Below are positions 1 through 10,332 of a stretch of 64,000 nt of DNA, piece by piece. Under the pieces are notes generated by a model that saw only the letters and a program-made list of their open reading frames with translations, ran no database searches and was not told where the DNA came from. Every line of letters starts with the position of its first letter. Positions within the stretch are counted from its first letter, which is position 1. The position numbers and the translations under genes are program-made. The stretch is taken from positions 511,780 to 575,779 of the forward strand of contig MU006235.1 in the NCBI GenBank assembly GCA_010093685.1. The letters run 5' to 3'. This DNA comes from Ophiobolus disseminans (lineage: Eukaryota > Ascomycota > Dothideomycetes > Pleosporales > Phaeosphaeriaceae).

Positions 1-1584
1 AACTCGATATGGTCCTTAGCAGCGCGTATCGAGACGCAGACACTCTCACGCAGTACCGAGTACATGAAGCACCTCTCGGCCGAGATACCGCGCAACAACC
101 CTCTGCTCGACTCCATGATGTTTGTACGACACAATGCAGGTGGATGGCAAGAGCCTGGCGACTTTCAATTCGAACCCAGTCCTGTCTGGCTTGACGATGG
201 TAGCATCGCCATTGATGAATCTGCCACCACTTTCTTGCGCAATGTCCTCGTCAAGACCAAAGCATCGTTAGGAGACCATAGACGCGAGCTGGACAAAAAG
301 CGAAAAGAGGTTGAGAATGCGAAAACAGTGAGACGCAACATAAGAGAAGGAAAGGACAAAAGAGACGAAGTCGACGTTGTACGTGCAGTCTTTGCCATTC
401 AAGAAGCGATGCACGAAATAGAACGGCAAAAGGTCAGCGCAGAAGTCGAGGTCTCAACCATCACCTCAGTGGTAGGCGACCTCAGCATCGGGGCCAGGAA
501 TCATAACTTCAAGTCCCAGACGTTCAAAATACCCACAAACTGCGACTTATGTGGAGACCGAATATGGGGTCTTTCCGCAAAAGGTTTTGACTGCCGAGAT
601 TGTGGTTACACTTGCCACAGCAAGTGCGAAATGAAGGTCCCAGCCGATTGTCCAGGAGAACAGTCCAAAGAAGAGAAAAAGAAGCTAAAGGAAGAGCGAC
701 AAAAGTCTGCCCACACTGTGACATCGACGAATGGTGCTGCAACAGCATCACAGTCGGATATGCCAAGGTTGGGACGGAGCGACACTGTGAACTCTATGAA
801 CACACTCAGTTCTGGGTACTCGGCAACCGCGCATAGATCAATTTCCGGAGGCATGTCTCCAACCATGGAGGACCCACCAGCAGAAAAAAAGGCACCAGCC
901 GTAGCGCCAGCACCGGCACCGGGCCCTAGAAGGAACCGCATGATCGCACCTCCACCCGCACAGTACATCAAAGACGATGGGGACGTCCCACCGCCTACGC
1001 CAAAGTCTAACGAAGTCAAGGGCCGGATGCTATACGCTTACCAGGAGAATGGCGAGGGCGAGCTGACAATTTCTGAAGGCAGAGAAATCACCATATTAGA
1101 ACCTGATGGTAGGTCATTTGCCAACCTCTCCCCTATGTTCCAAATCCTGCTGGGCGCCTCGCTCACAAGTGACTACACAGACGGCTCAGGATGGATGAAA
1201 GTCCGTGCTGGGTCCAAAGAAGGTCTTGTACCTGCTGCTTATGTGGAAGTCCTGGCGGCAACCCCGCCGACCACCGCCTCCACATTTTCGTCTTCGACAC
1301 GCCCTGATTCAACCTACTCTGCATCGTCGGCATCGACGACCAACCTCAGCGCGGCTATCGTAGGCAAAAAGAAGGGCCCGGCTGTGGCGCCGAAGCGCGG
1401 CGCGAAGAAGCTGAAGTACGTGCAAGCGTTGTACGACTACACGGCGCAAAGTGACGCGGAGCATTCAATGGCCGAAGGAGATCGTCTTGTCCTCATCAAT
1501 ATGGAAGCGGGCGATGGCTGGGCCGACGTGGAGAGGGACGGCGTTGTCAGGAGCGTACCAGCGAATTATGTGGAACAAGTGTAG
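1..1584 (+). CDS. BZZ1: BZZ1-like F-BAR/C1/SH3 actin-patch protein, 5' partial
   Basis: The frame is open from base 1, so the start lies upstream of the window. The protein shows the C-terminal helices of an F-BAR domain (to about base 480), a C1-type zinc domain at about 502-651 with the ordered His/Cys set (HNF..., CDLC, CRDC, CHSKC), a low-complexity Pro/Ala/Ser linker, and two SH3 domains at about 1018-1250 and 1411-1580, the second with the ALYDY motif. This order is that of yeast Bzz1, which binds membranes and recruits the WASP/Las17 actin machinery at endocytic sites. A 72-nt intron at 1109-1180 (donor GTAGGT, acceptor ACACAG) interrupts the first SH3 domain; removing it gives the typical DDGSGWMKV stretch. 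The intron is a multiple of three and has no stop, so the frame also reads through it. Stop codon TAG at 1582-1584. Identity is confident; the exact ortholog is inferred. Confidence 0.9.
   Translation, partial: NSIWSLAARIETQTLSRSTEYMKHLSAEIPRNNPLLDSMMFVRHNAGGWQEPGDFQFEPSPVWLDDGSIAIDESATTFLRNVLVKTKASLGDHRRELDKKRKEVENAKTVRRNIREGKDKRDEVDVVRAVFAIQEAMHEIERQKVSAEVEVSTITSVVGDLSIGARNHNFKSQTFKIPTNCDLCGDRIWGLSAKGFDCRDCGYTCHSKCEMKVPADCPGEQSKEEKKKLKEERQKSAHTVTSTNGAATASQSDMPRLGRSDTVNSMNTLSSGYSATAHRSISGGMSPTMEDPPAEKKAPAVAPAPAPGPRRNRMIAPPPAQYIKDDGDVPPPTPKSNEVKGRMLYAYQENGEGELTISEGREITILEPDGRSFANLSPMFQILLGASLTSDYTDGSGWMKVRAGSKEGLVPAAYVEVLAATPPTTASTFSSSTRPDSTYSASSASTTNLSAAIVGKKKGPAVAPKRGAKKLKYVQALYDYTAQSDAEHSMAEGDRLVLINMEAGDGWADVERDGVVRSVPANYVEQV
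1109..1180 (+). other. In-frame, stop-free intron in the BZZ1-like gene
   Basis: GTAGGT donor and ACACAG acceptor flank 72 nt that translate without a stop. Splicing (phase 1) joins EPD to DGSGWMKV and restores a normal SH3 RT/n-Src region; retention would insert 24 residues there. Confidence 0.8.
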
Positions 1585-3580
1585 ACCACTTGTATGGCCA
1601 TCATACGCGAGATGAGCTTGGTGTAATTGTTGTCGCATTGCATGCCGCATTGATATCACTAGTGGATGGGTAGGGTGGAAATTCATATCGAATCCTTACG
1701 CCTTGTCGTTCAGCTCCGACAGCGCACGCGTGTCTAAGACACAAAACACGAGTCTAGCTGCTGTAGAACATTCGGTGCATGACATGTTTCCAGGGCCGCG
1801 AATGGATGCTTGGTGGCTTTTGGTAGCGTGAACGCGTGGGGCTAGCGCGAGGGGTTCCATCTCAACTTTCAACCACCATCGATCCTCTGCTTTTTTGGTA
1901 TCACCTTCACAACTCCCACTATCTAATCTAGTCCTTAGACCATCGTCAGCATGCTCTTGTGACTGTGAAAGCCCCAATTACGCGAACGGCGGCTATCAGC
2001 GACGAATTCTCAGCATGGCTGCGCCAGTACAGACTCAGGAGTAACAACCGCCTCCGGAAAGAATTGTCTACAACCGTGCCACAAAGGAGATTAGGGCAAT
2101 TAACCTACCACGATCCATTATGCCGACGTTCAAGACTCCCTGGACGTTACCAATGGTGATGGTCGACGTCGTCAGCGCGCTTCCTCGGTTGGTTGAGGTG
2201 GGTCACTCTGTAAGCGCCAGCATCCTTGAGCCGATCATCTGCATCCAACCTCAACATGCCAATGCAAATTAACCATAACCGCCTAAGAGCTCGGATTTGG
2301 AGCTAATTTCACGACGGCTGCGTTCGCTGCTACAGCTGCGGATGCATGAGGAAGGTGTCACTCTGCGCAGCTCGCGTCGGTGTGCAGATGAGATGAGAAG
2401 CAGTGTACATTGAATAACAATCCACGCTCCTTTATAGAATCTTCTGGACTATTTATCAAAGGTGTATGTCTCTCCTTGCCGCCAGAGCGAGGGTGCGTGG
2501 AATGGAGGCGCTTGAGCGTTGCCAGGGATTGAAGGTCACACAAAGTGGAGCATTTACCACATCAGGGCAAATAACATGGAAGCTTTACTCGAAACTGACG
2601 GCCCATCGGCACCTAGAAATGGAAGCCAACTAATGGTGCATTGCCAAAGCAGGCGGTGACAAAGCCGGGCAGCCGCAGAAAACTGTGCCTCACTCTGGAT
2701 AGGTTTGCCGCTGCTCAGGAACTCACCACGCGATATATTTGAGTACACATATGTGGCACAGCAGTTCTGCCTTTTCATACTAATAGACTTCAGCGCAACA
2801 GTACCACCGTTATTGTCTATGTACACTCTCTTCCCAGCCCGCTTAAAGCTCTTTTGCGTCTTTCCCTTCTTGACCCTCACTCAATCCTGAAGTCACTCAT
2901 TCGTACACTCGTTTCCAATTAAATTCACCTCCCAACAGATTTTCACCCACCTTTTGGCGATTGCAGCTTGTTGGCAACACAGCACTAGTCACTCAGGTGC
3001 GCACAACACTATCCAGTCTTTCACCCTTTGTCCGCTCGTCCACAGTCACTCCCGTGGCTAAAACTCAGAAGGCCAATCCAGATCAGGTATGCACATTCCT
3101 CTCTTCACCGTGCCTTCCTGCGCAGGCTGAGTGGCCGCGCTAGTTGGACCCTTGACCTTGGCATCATACCCACCAGGTACCAACAACCCTCCTTCTTCAC
3201 CTTCATTGCCCATGATTTCGTGCGACTCATACCTGTAACAGAGCAAGAAAATACAAACACCGCTCTCACCCATTTTTCCGCGCCTCCATCCGGAGACTCC
3301 TCCATTTCACTCCTTAGGTGCTATCGAGTATACTTTGCCGCTCCTTCCTCATTCCGGAGACGACACGCGACATCAACAAACAATACCGACAACAGACAAG
3401 AGCCAAGGCAGTCTCTAACCGCGGTATTGAAGTGCAACAGCACGCTTCATTGGCCAATCTTTGCGACAAACACCAAGTCAGTCATATATCTTGGTTGCGC
3501 TCACCACGCCATTGACCGACTGTAGTACAGTCTAGAAGCAATTGCACTTTCGGAACCCAGAAGAGAAGCAATACCCCACC
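1585..3580. other. Intergenic; 3' flank of BZZ1 and long promoter/leader of the SUN gene
   Basis: No reading frame here shows family features. Pyrimidine-rich stretches around 2820-2890 and 3000-3130 resemble fungal transcription-start regions. A candidate 5'-UTR intron runs from GTATGC at 3087 to CACCAG at 3176 (low confidence). Small ORFs here have no recognisable content. Confidence 0.5.
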
Positions 3581-5113
3581 ATGAAGATCTCCCACATTGC
3601 TACTATTGCTGCGCTCGTGTCGGCGTCTGCCGCCAAACCGCATCACTATGTACATCGCCACGCTCATGGAGCCGCCAAGCGCGATGCGCGCGCCGACAAC
3701 GTCGTTTATGCGCCAGCCGCAGTTGAGACTATTATCAAGTATGTCCTAGATGGCCACGACGTCTCGGCTGAGGAGGTCCGCATCGGACTTCTCAACGGCA
3801 CTCTCGAGTGGGGATCTGATGGCAACCTGTCTACTTCGGCGAAGATTGCAGCTGTCGCATTGGCAACACCGGCACCTTCTCCCTCTCCGCAGCCTGCTGA
3901 GAAGCCCAAGTCGGACGTGAAACCCGCAGCGGTTGTCGAGAAGCCCGAGAATAAGCCCGAGGACAAGCCTGCCGAGGAACAGGTCGAGAAATCAGCCGAA
4001 AAGCCGGTAGAGAAGCCAACCGCAAAGGCCGACGTGAAGCCAGCTCCTGAGTCGAAACATGGCGAGGTAGACACTACATTGCGGACGGCTGCGCAACTGG
4101 TGGACAAGGATGGACACTGCGCCTCATGCGACATTGAGTTTCCAAACGGTCAAGTCCCGTGCTCAGAGTTCCCCTACGGCTATGGCGCCATGCCCATCCA
4201 GCATGAGGGCTTGGGAGGTTGGTCTGGGATTCAAGATCCGGGCTATCGCGGCGGTGATGGGTATGGTGACATCAGGACTGTTGTGTCTGGGTCCTGCAAC
4301 GATGGCTCATGCTGCTCGCCTGGAACCTTTTGCTCGTATGGCTGCGCTAACCCTTACCTCAAGCTATCTTTTCCTAAGAAGCAGGGTATCACGGGTCAGT
4401 CTGTGGGTGGCCTCTACTGCAATGACAAAGGCATGCTAGAGATGGCGGACGGCTCGATTGGCAAGACGCTTTGCGGCCCCAGCTCCAAAAGCATGACTGT
4501 GAAGGTTCAGAACAAGCTCAAGAAGTCTGTATCTATCTGCCGTACCGACTACCCCGGTAAGCAAGTCGCTCGAAAGCGCCCTCCGATATACTGACATGAC
4601 AAAGGCACAGAATCGATGACGTTCCCACTCACTCTTGGTCCTGGCGAGACAGGTTATCTTGCCAGTCCTGACCAGGACAAGTACTACTTTTGGCAAGGCA
4701 AGCGGACTTCTGCGCAGTACTATGTCAACAGTCAAGGCGTCCCAGAAAGCGAGGCCTGTACCTGGGCCAAGCCTGGTGATGCTAGGGGCAACTGGTCGCC
4801 TACGATACTCGGAACTTCCTTCGACAAAACAGAAGGATTCACTGGCCTGTTCCAGAATCCAGAAAGAAAAGACGTGGCTATCAACTACTCAATCACGTTC
4901 ACTGGCGATGGTGTCATCTCTCCATGTCGCTACAAGAAATCCACGGACCAGTATTGCCAAGATCAAGAATGCTGGAAGAGAGAAGATGAGCCTCTTCGGG
5001 GTTGCACGGTACGTAGTAGACGCACGTCCTGACTTCGGCACAGCTAACGCTCTCTATAATAGGCGGCCGTCAAGAAGGATAGCACACTTACCGTCGTTTT
5101 GTCCGATGACTAA
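3581..5113 (+). CDS. SUN-family secreted cell-wall protein (GH132-like)
   Basis: Three exons: 3581-4556, 4605-5008 and 5063-5113, with introns 4557-4604 and 5009-5062. The start is the ATG in CCACCATG at 3581. Residues 1 to about 19 are a signal peptide, followed by His-rich sequence and a KR site (AAKRD) suited to Kex2 cleavage. A Lys/Glu/Pro-rich linker follows (repeated EKP/KP units, bases about 3890-4060). The C-terminal half is the SUN domain, with CSEFPYGYG, GSCNDGSCCSPG, the YPGTESM stretch created by splicing, and late cysteines ending in CWKRED...GCTAAVKK. SUN proteins (yeast Sim1, Uth1, Nca3, Sun4) act in the wall at septation and remodelling, probably on beta-1,3-glucan. The acceptor AAAG at 4604 was preferred because it keeps the conserved YPGTE. 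Exact paralog not assigned. Confidence 0.93.
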
Positions 5114-5826
5114 CACTGCGGTCCCGCCGTGATTCGGACATAATCACGACCCACACACTGCTGTCAACTTTCTTCCGATAGACTCCCGGTTCTCACGACA
5201 GTCTCTGTTTTCTTTTTAATCCCCCGCTGTCGCAAATGGACAGCGATTTGGTTCATACATTCACCATGTCAAAGTAATTCGCAGCAAGCGCGAACCTCTT
5301 ATGTGCTACACATCTCAGCGAACTTTTGGAGGGCTTTCGGATTTTGAGTGGCTACAACATCCCTCACATCAACTATATGTCAGCCACGACTATCGTCTCA
5401 GATCTCTATCACAGTATGGGAGCTTCTTCACTGTAGTCAACTCCCTTTCTTTGTGCATATGACAGTGCACTAGTGGGTGGGCGGGTCGGGTATTTAGAGA
5501 GGGAACCGCCTTTTCGGATTCTTATCTCGGGCTGTTTCACCATGCGTACCAACCTTGAGACAGAGGTAGCGGGCAACTTTTACTCATGCTGTCCATACTG
5601 TTCAATGCAACACTTCTGAAATTACGACTATGTCCAACGTGCGAATCGAGCTGAGTGCTTCATTGTACTTTTCTCGGTGAATGTTGAAGAGACTAGCAAA
5701 GATTACAGATTGCTCTCATTGACTACAGAATGATATGCCTCATCCGAATCTCGGATTACTATTCCCACAAGACACAACCACAACACCATCACGTTCTCCC
5801 TCCGCACGCGCACTCATCCTCCCCAT
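5114..5826. other. Intergenic between convergent genes
   Basis: Contains the 3' ends of the SUN gene (+) and the CNOT11-like gene (-). No gene or clear repeat seen. Confidence 0.6.
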
Positions 5827-6966
5827 CTACTCAACACTCCCACCCCCACTCCACAACCAAGCCTTAAACTCCCTCACCTCCGGAATCCAAACCAACCGCA
5901 CCGTAATCTCTGCAATCTCAAACTCCAAATCCCCCACCTGCACCAGGCCCTTGCGTATCAAGCTCTTGATAAACAGCACTAGTAGCTGTGTGTACCGCAT
6001 CTGCGCATCCTTGCCGTACTGCGCTCCAGCGATAGCCGCGTGCGGCGTCACAGGCGGCTCCGTCGCGTGCTCGATGGTGCGCAGCGCGGATTGGATGTAC
6101 CGCGTGATGACGGGCAGCGGCTCGATTCCGCACTTCTCAAAGACGTGGTCTGCGACGAGTGTGGTGAAGAAGTCGAGGTAGGGGATTGCGAGGGGGAGGT
6201 GCATTATTTGGGCGATTGCTGCGTCTTGGTCGCGGTAGGAGGAGAGTTTGTGGAGAATTATGTCTTTTTCATCTTGGAGAGATTTTTCGGATGATAGGCT
6301 TGTGGTGTGTGGTATTGTGGGGATATTGTCGTTGTTCCCGTTGGCAGATGGTGGTATAGATTGTGAAGCGGATCTTTTCTCGTGCGCGGTTTCTTGCGCT
6401 TTTGGTGCCTTTTCGTAGATGCCCTCGTCCTCCAGGATGCGGATAAATGGCTGGACATCAAAAGATCTGTCGAAGTCCCCCTTTACAAGCGTTTCGTACA
6501 CTTTTTCCGGAGTATAATCCAGCCAGTTCAAGAGTTTCTCCTGCTCCAGCAGGGTGGTTACCCACAGCCCTCTGACTGCGGCAATTTTTTGGATCGTCAG
6601 ACTCTCAGACGTTCCCTCCTTTTGCTCGCCTCGACTGTCTCGCTTGTGCAGCCGTTGAGCAGCTTCCACCCAGTGGCTCAGAAACGGATTGTCCTTCTGC
6701 GGACCATCTTCATACAATCTCCAGAGTAGATACTCGCAGTTAATAAACAGGGCCAAGGCGCGATCATTGGGCTCAATCATGATTCCCCCTTCCAGTGCAT
6801 CCAGGGTATTTTTGAGTCTCAAACCCACCTCGAAAACCGTCTCGGTGCTCGTTTTCGCATCAAGCGTATGGGCAGTAAATTGATTGCCAGCGTCTAGCAA
6901 AGTCCTGTACCGGTCGCTCAGAATTGCGATTTCTTCGGGTGCCAGGGTTGCAGAAAGATCCATCAT
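5827..6966 (-). CDS. CNOT11-like CCR4-NOT complex subunit
   Basis: Single-exon frame of 379 residues from the first of two adjacent ATGs (AMMDLS). The upstream extension of the frame has only a GTG, so it was not used. The N-terminal part carries LLWRLYEDGPQKDNPFLSHW and later EQEKLLNWLDYTPEKVYETL, matching in order the LLWEMY...NPF and LFKKTP regions recalled for human CNOT11. The C-terminal part (AIAQIMHLPLAIPYLDFFTT, later LFIKSLIRKGLVQVGDLEFE) aligns with the CNOT11 C-terminal DUF2363 helices (QSLIRNKIINVQDLFIEVQ). CNOT11 docks on the N-terminus of NOT1 together with CNOT10 in the deadenylase complex. A low-complexity Ser/Pro linker lies between the halves. The family call rests on remembered similarity and is good but not certain; an additional upstream exon cannot be excluded. 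Confidence 0.72.
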   Translation of the reverse strand: MMDLSATLAPEEIAILSDRYRTLLDAGNQFTAHTLDAKTSTETVFEVGLRLKNTLDALEGGIMIEPNDRALALFINCEYLLWRLYEDGPQKDNPFLSHWVEAAQRLHKRDSRGEQKEGTSESLTIQKIAAVRGLWVTTLLEQEKLLNWLDYTPEKVYETLVKGDFDRSFDVQPFIRILEDEGIYEKAPKAQETAHEKRSASQSIPPSANGNNDNIPTIPHTTSLSSEKSLQDEKDIILHKLSSYRDQDAAIAQIMHLPLAIPYLDFFTTLVADHVFEKCGIEPLPVITRYIQSALRTIEHATEPPVTPHAAIAGAQYGKDAQMRYTQLLVLFIKSLIRKGLVQVGDLEFEIAEITVRLVWIPEVREFKAWLWSGGGSVE

Positions 6967-7555
6967 GGCCGGATCCAGGGGCGAGTTTTGCGATTTGCGT
7001 GATAATAGTAGTTGAGGTAGAAGGGCGCCATGGAGGATGAAATGCAGTGGGGTGTCACGGTGGTTGTTCTTGCGCGTGAAAGGCTGAGCGGGCACGCGAC
7101 TAGCGCCAAGGCGCCCACCAGTCGTGGAACTGCATCGTCATTCAGTCCAACACATGAGTTATCAAGGTAATATCACATATGCAACTGAATGTCTCACAAG
7201 TAGAAGAGCAGTACTGGACGTAGTAATCACTAGCAATGTAGGGGTGGAGTCATGGTTGCGAAATTATTTGATTAAGTCATGCTACGCCCATCTCTGAGCG
7301 CACCAGCTCAGCGAAACGCTCGAATCCTTGCTTTATGCTCAGAGCCAAGACGCCATATATGAAGTAGTAAAAAAGCCAAAAGCCAAGACGTCAACCGGAA
7401 GGAGCGGAACAATCTCCCCTCATACGAAGAGTGTCACTCGAGTCAGATTATGACATGCGAGCCCGAAGCCTTGGGTGGCTGGAAAGAAAGGGTATGGGTA
7501 TCGTGGTGAGGCACTGTCGTTATGCCTTCATCGTTCGGTTCGATGCGCGCCCCCG
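6967..7555. other. Intergenic between CNOT11-like gene and PMP3
   Basis: 5' flank of the CNOT11-like gene and 3' UTR of PMP3. An A-rich tract near 7366-7385 and imperfect AAGCCAA repeats are visible; no gene seen. Confidence 0.5.
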
Positions 7556-7834
7556 CTAAAACTTGAATATGATGTACAGGGCGTGAATGATTCCCTGAGT
7601 ATGTATTAGTGAGCTGTTTGGAAGGGGTGTTGTGGCGGAACGAACCGGAATGTAACCCAGAACGGTCAACAGGATGTTGATGAGGAAGTCGGCATTGCAG
7701 CCGCGCTCGAGGAAGACACCCAGAGGTGGGAGGATGATGGCGAGAAGGATCTTGCAGATGTCGCTGGTGGATGGTTAGCAGTTGTTCAAAGCCCGGCAGC
7801 CAGCGATGTTGACGTACGATGCGGTGAACGGCAT
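7556..7834 (-). CDS. PMP3: Pmp3/UPF0057 plasma-membrane proteolipid
   Basis: A 57-residue protein in three exons: 7834-7818, 7763-7646 and 7594-7556, with introns 7764-7817 and 7595-7645. The spliced product begins MPFTASDICKILLAIILPP and has the signature GVFLERGCNADFLINILLT, then GYIPGIIHALYIIFKF at the end. It is essentially two hydrophobic segments with the Pmp3 family consensus. Pmp3 proteins control plasma-membrane potential and cation (Na+/K+) tolerance and are commonly stress induced. Each exon is too short to stand out as an ORF, so this gene is easily missed. A TGACGTAG element lies about 165 bp upstream of the start. The splice sites are all canonical GT/AG and the protein is full length. 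Confidence 0.95.
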
Positions 7835-7998
7835 GATGAAGGTGTTGTTGTTTGTTTGGTTGTGTTTGGGTGTGTTGGCGACTGGTAGCTTATGTGAGAG
7901 TGGGATGAAGTGGAGTTTCTGTCTAAACAAGAGAGCAGCAGCGGGCGAGTAGTATTTATGGAAAGCTCACGGGGAGCTCATGACCAACAGCGCGGTGA

Positions 7999-8006
7999 TG
8001 ACGTAG
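7999..8006 (-). promoter_or_regulatory. TGACGTAG, CRE/ATF-like element upstream of PMP3
   Basis: Reads CTACGTCA toward PMP3, about 165 bp before its ATG. It matches the half-site of Atf1/AtfA-type bZIP factors. The function is inferred. Confidence 0.35.
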
Positions 8007-8321
8007 CCGCATCACCCCAACCTCACCGACGAAAACAAGCGACAGGGAAGCCGCATAGCCGGCCCCATTAAGCGCCACACTTCGCTTCAATCAAGCTTCC
8101 GCCTGCTCACCTCACGCAGTCCAGACTGCGGGCCAAGTTGCCTTGCACTGCAATTTGCTGTCCAAGATTCAGCGGCATGCGTCACACGCAAGAATTGACG
8201 ACGTTCGCCAGGGCAGTGTGCTTGGAAACGCGTGCAAGGCCTGTCTTGTTTGCGCAACGGGCCCCAGCAAACCGGAACGCTCGGCTCTATGACGCCACAT
8301 GTGGCACAGAGTTTGCTGTGA

Positions 8322-8348
8322 CGTGTGGCTCGTGTGGCTCGTGTGGCT
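8322..8348 (+). repeat. Three tandem copies of CGTGTGGCT
   Basis: Three perfect consecutive 9-bp units in non-coding DNA. No function suggested. Confidence 0.9.
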
Positions 8349-9059
8349 GCTCCGCGCAAGCTTCTGCCGATCCATACATCATCAGGAACGGCTTTTGTTA
8401 GGACGCCTCGCTATCTTTAGAATGTGTGGCTAGACTTGCGGACTTTGCGGGTGTGAAGGCAAGTGCGAGGCTTAACTTGACGTATACCCATGCCAGAGGT
8501 GAAGATCTGGAAAGTCCAATCTCGATATGCTCGCTCTACCTTCGTCTGCGCCACATTAGATACATCACAGTGCGCATTGCAGATATTCGGGCCTTTCCGT
8601 GCATGGTCCACCATGATACAGGACTCGGCTTGCATGAGGCGTCTGGCTTGGAACGTTGGCGGATGTGGAAGAGGTAGCGCGCACTTGAGGCTCAACAGCG
8701 GTTCGTAATGTTGGTCAAGACTAGCACATCTTGCATCACTGAGATCGCAAGAATGCCATGAGTGCACATGTGACCTAAAGCAACATCACCGCGAAAAATA
8801 GAAAGAGACAAGCTGTATGTTTGTGAAGTTATTTGTGACTAGATTTACTCCGTCAGGTTAAAAGAAAAGGTATTCACAATCTGGTAAACAGAGTGTCGTT
8901 CTCATTCTTCACTATATTCTCACACCCAAAACACAAACAAGCTCATAGAATATAAGCCTATCATTCATTCGTACATCTCTACAATGTCGTTACCAATACC
9001 AAAGAAAAAGGGATATCATCCATCAACCATCACTCACATACCACCCTTCCCCAGCCCAC

Positions 9060-9647
9060 CTACTGAGGATTCTGTCTCTGCAAATCCGCCTCAACCCCCC
9101 TCTGCCTCGCCTTCCCCTCATCATGCTGCCTCTGCGCCTCCGCCTTCTGCGCCTGATTCCCCGTCAAACCCGCCACCGCCCCGCCAATGGTTCCTCCCAC
9201 ACGATCACCAATGCCCTTGCCCAAATCATTAACCTGCCCAGCCGCCTCCTGGCCCTTGCCCTCCTGATTCTGGCGTATGCCTTCCTGCTTCAGGCCCTCT
9301 GCGCCTACGAAGCCGCCGAGCGCTTCTTTCGCGGCGCCGACGTTCTGGTTCCAGGACCCGGCGGTGCGATCTGGGTTGTCTTTTGCGACGCCGCCTGAGG
9401 AGGAGACGGCGAAGGGCCCGGCTTTGGCAGTGGCGTGGGAGAGGTCTTTTTCGGCGTGCGCGGTGGCTTTCTTTTGGTCACCTTGGACCTGGGGGGTGTT
9501 AGAAAAGGAATAAATTAAAGAGAATGATAGACGTACTTGGTCGGTGGTGCTGCCGGTCAAGCTGCCGAGAGCGCTCTGAACGGCGCCGGTGGCTTGGTCG
9601 ACGTAGCCCTGGAGGGTGGAGGTTTGGTCTTTGTTGTTGGAAGACAT
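9060..9647 (-). CDS. CsbD-like stress protein
   Basis: Two exons, 9647-9537 and 9488-9060, split by a 48-nt intron (9489-9536; donor GTACGT, acceptor CCCCAG) that is in frame and stop-free. The spliced protein has 179 residues, begins MSSNNKDQTSTLQGYVDQAT, and is rich in Gly, Ala, Gln and Lys, with repeated amphipathic helices. The segment around GSWNQNVGAAKEALGGFVG and GLKQEGIRQNQEGKGQEAAG is typical of the CsbD family. Fungal members are sometimes annotated as mismatch/cruciform-DNA recognition proteins; the family is otherwise known as small stress-induced proteins. The promoter has a perfect TGACGTCA palindrome 143 bp upstream of the ATG, which fits stress control (inference). Biochemical role uncertain. 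Confidence 0.85.
   Translation of the reverse strand: MSSNNKDQTSTLQGYVDQATGAVQSALGSLTGSTTDQVRLSFSLIYSFSNTPQVQGDQKKATAHAEKDLSHATAKAGPFAVSSSGGVAKDNPDRTAGSWNQNVGAAKEALGGFVGAEGLKQEGIRQNQEGKGQEAAGQVNDLGKGIGDRVGGTIGGAVAGLTGNQAQKAEAQRQHDEGKARQRGVEADLQRQNPQ
9489..9536 (-). other. In-frame, stop-free intron in the CsbD-like gene
   Basis: 48 nt, GTACGT...CCCCAG, phase 0. Retention would add 16 hydrophobic/Ser-rich residues between TTDQ and VQGDQ without changing the frame. Confidence 0.75.
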
Positions 9648-10332
9648 GTTCGTGGTTCTTGGTTGAGTTGTTCGTGAGGTAAGGTGTTCGAAAATGTAGA
9701 GTCTATAGTTTGTCTGTGCTGTTCAGAGTTGTTGCTGCAGTGGGGTTTATATGTTTTGTTTGTCACCGGTCTGCGAGCATGTGAACAAATGACGTCACAG
9801 GTCCCACGCGTTGGGCGCGACTGCATGCGAAACACGATCTGAGCAGGCACGCGCCATCGCACACCATGCCGCTGCTTCAAGTCGGGTAAGGATTACTTTC
9901 CATTGCATGACGTACATCTCAGATCAATCATAGCCATCGAAAGAGTGAATCGCCATGCAAGTATTCCCTTCGTTCTTCTCAACCACCAAGATGATCCTGT
10001 TCTTTTCGCAATCTCAAGACCACGCCATTTCAAAACGAAATTTCAGGTTCAAATATCAATCTGTTCATTAACGATCTCAAGATCACACTTTTCCAGAAAG
10101 ACGTTTCTATCTTTCTTTTTTAAGATCATGTTGCTCCCATTCCCAAAGAACAAACTCTAATCCCATCCAGCCATCCTTCTCAATCAACTCATTCCATTCG
10201 CTGAAATGCTTAGTAAGTTCCTAAGAACTGTAGGAACGCTTTATGTAGCCGTATCTCAAGATTCGACACTACTTGAAGACCTCACGCGGATTCACGAATT
10301 CTGTAGCATGAAAATAACCTTGACCTACAAAC
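9648..10332. other. Intergenic; CsbD promoter and GH78 3' flank
   Basis: Holds the CRE palindrome at 9790-9797. The rest, including short frames at 9903-10160, has no recognisable gene. Confidence 0.5.
9790..9797. promoter_or_regulatory. TGACGTCA, perfect CRE palindrome upstream of the CsbD-like gene
   Basis: Perfect 8-bp CRE 143 bp before the ATG of a CsbD-like gene. Atf1/AtfA bZIP factors bind this sequence in stress promoters of fungi. The same 8-mer also occurs by chance inside a coding region of this window, so the motif alone is weak evidence. Confidence 0.45.

Larger units (their letters stand above)
7835..9059. other. Intergenic; PMP3 promoter and 3' flank of the CsbD-like gene
   Basis: A TATTTAT box-like sequence near 7952 and the TGACGTAG motif at 7999-8006 lie upstream of PMP3. 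A triple 9-bp repeat is at 8322-8348. Small ORFs at 8087-8767 lie on both strands with no family features. Confidence 0.5.

Noticed and set aside
3028..3525. 165-codon frame upstream of the SUN gene
   Set aside because: Pyrimidine-rich leader sequence, no motifs; better explained as promoter and 5' UTR.
8984..9398. Plus-strand frames rich in Pro/Ser/Ala
   Set aside because: Antisense shadow of the CsbD-like gene.
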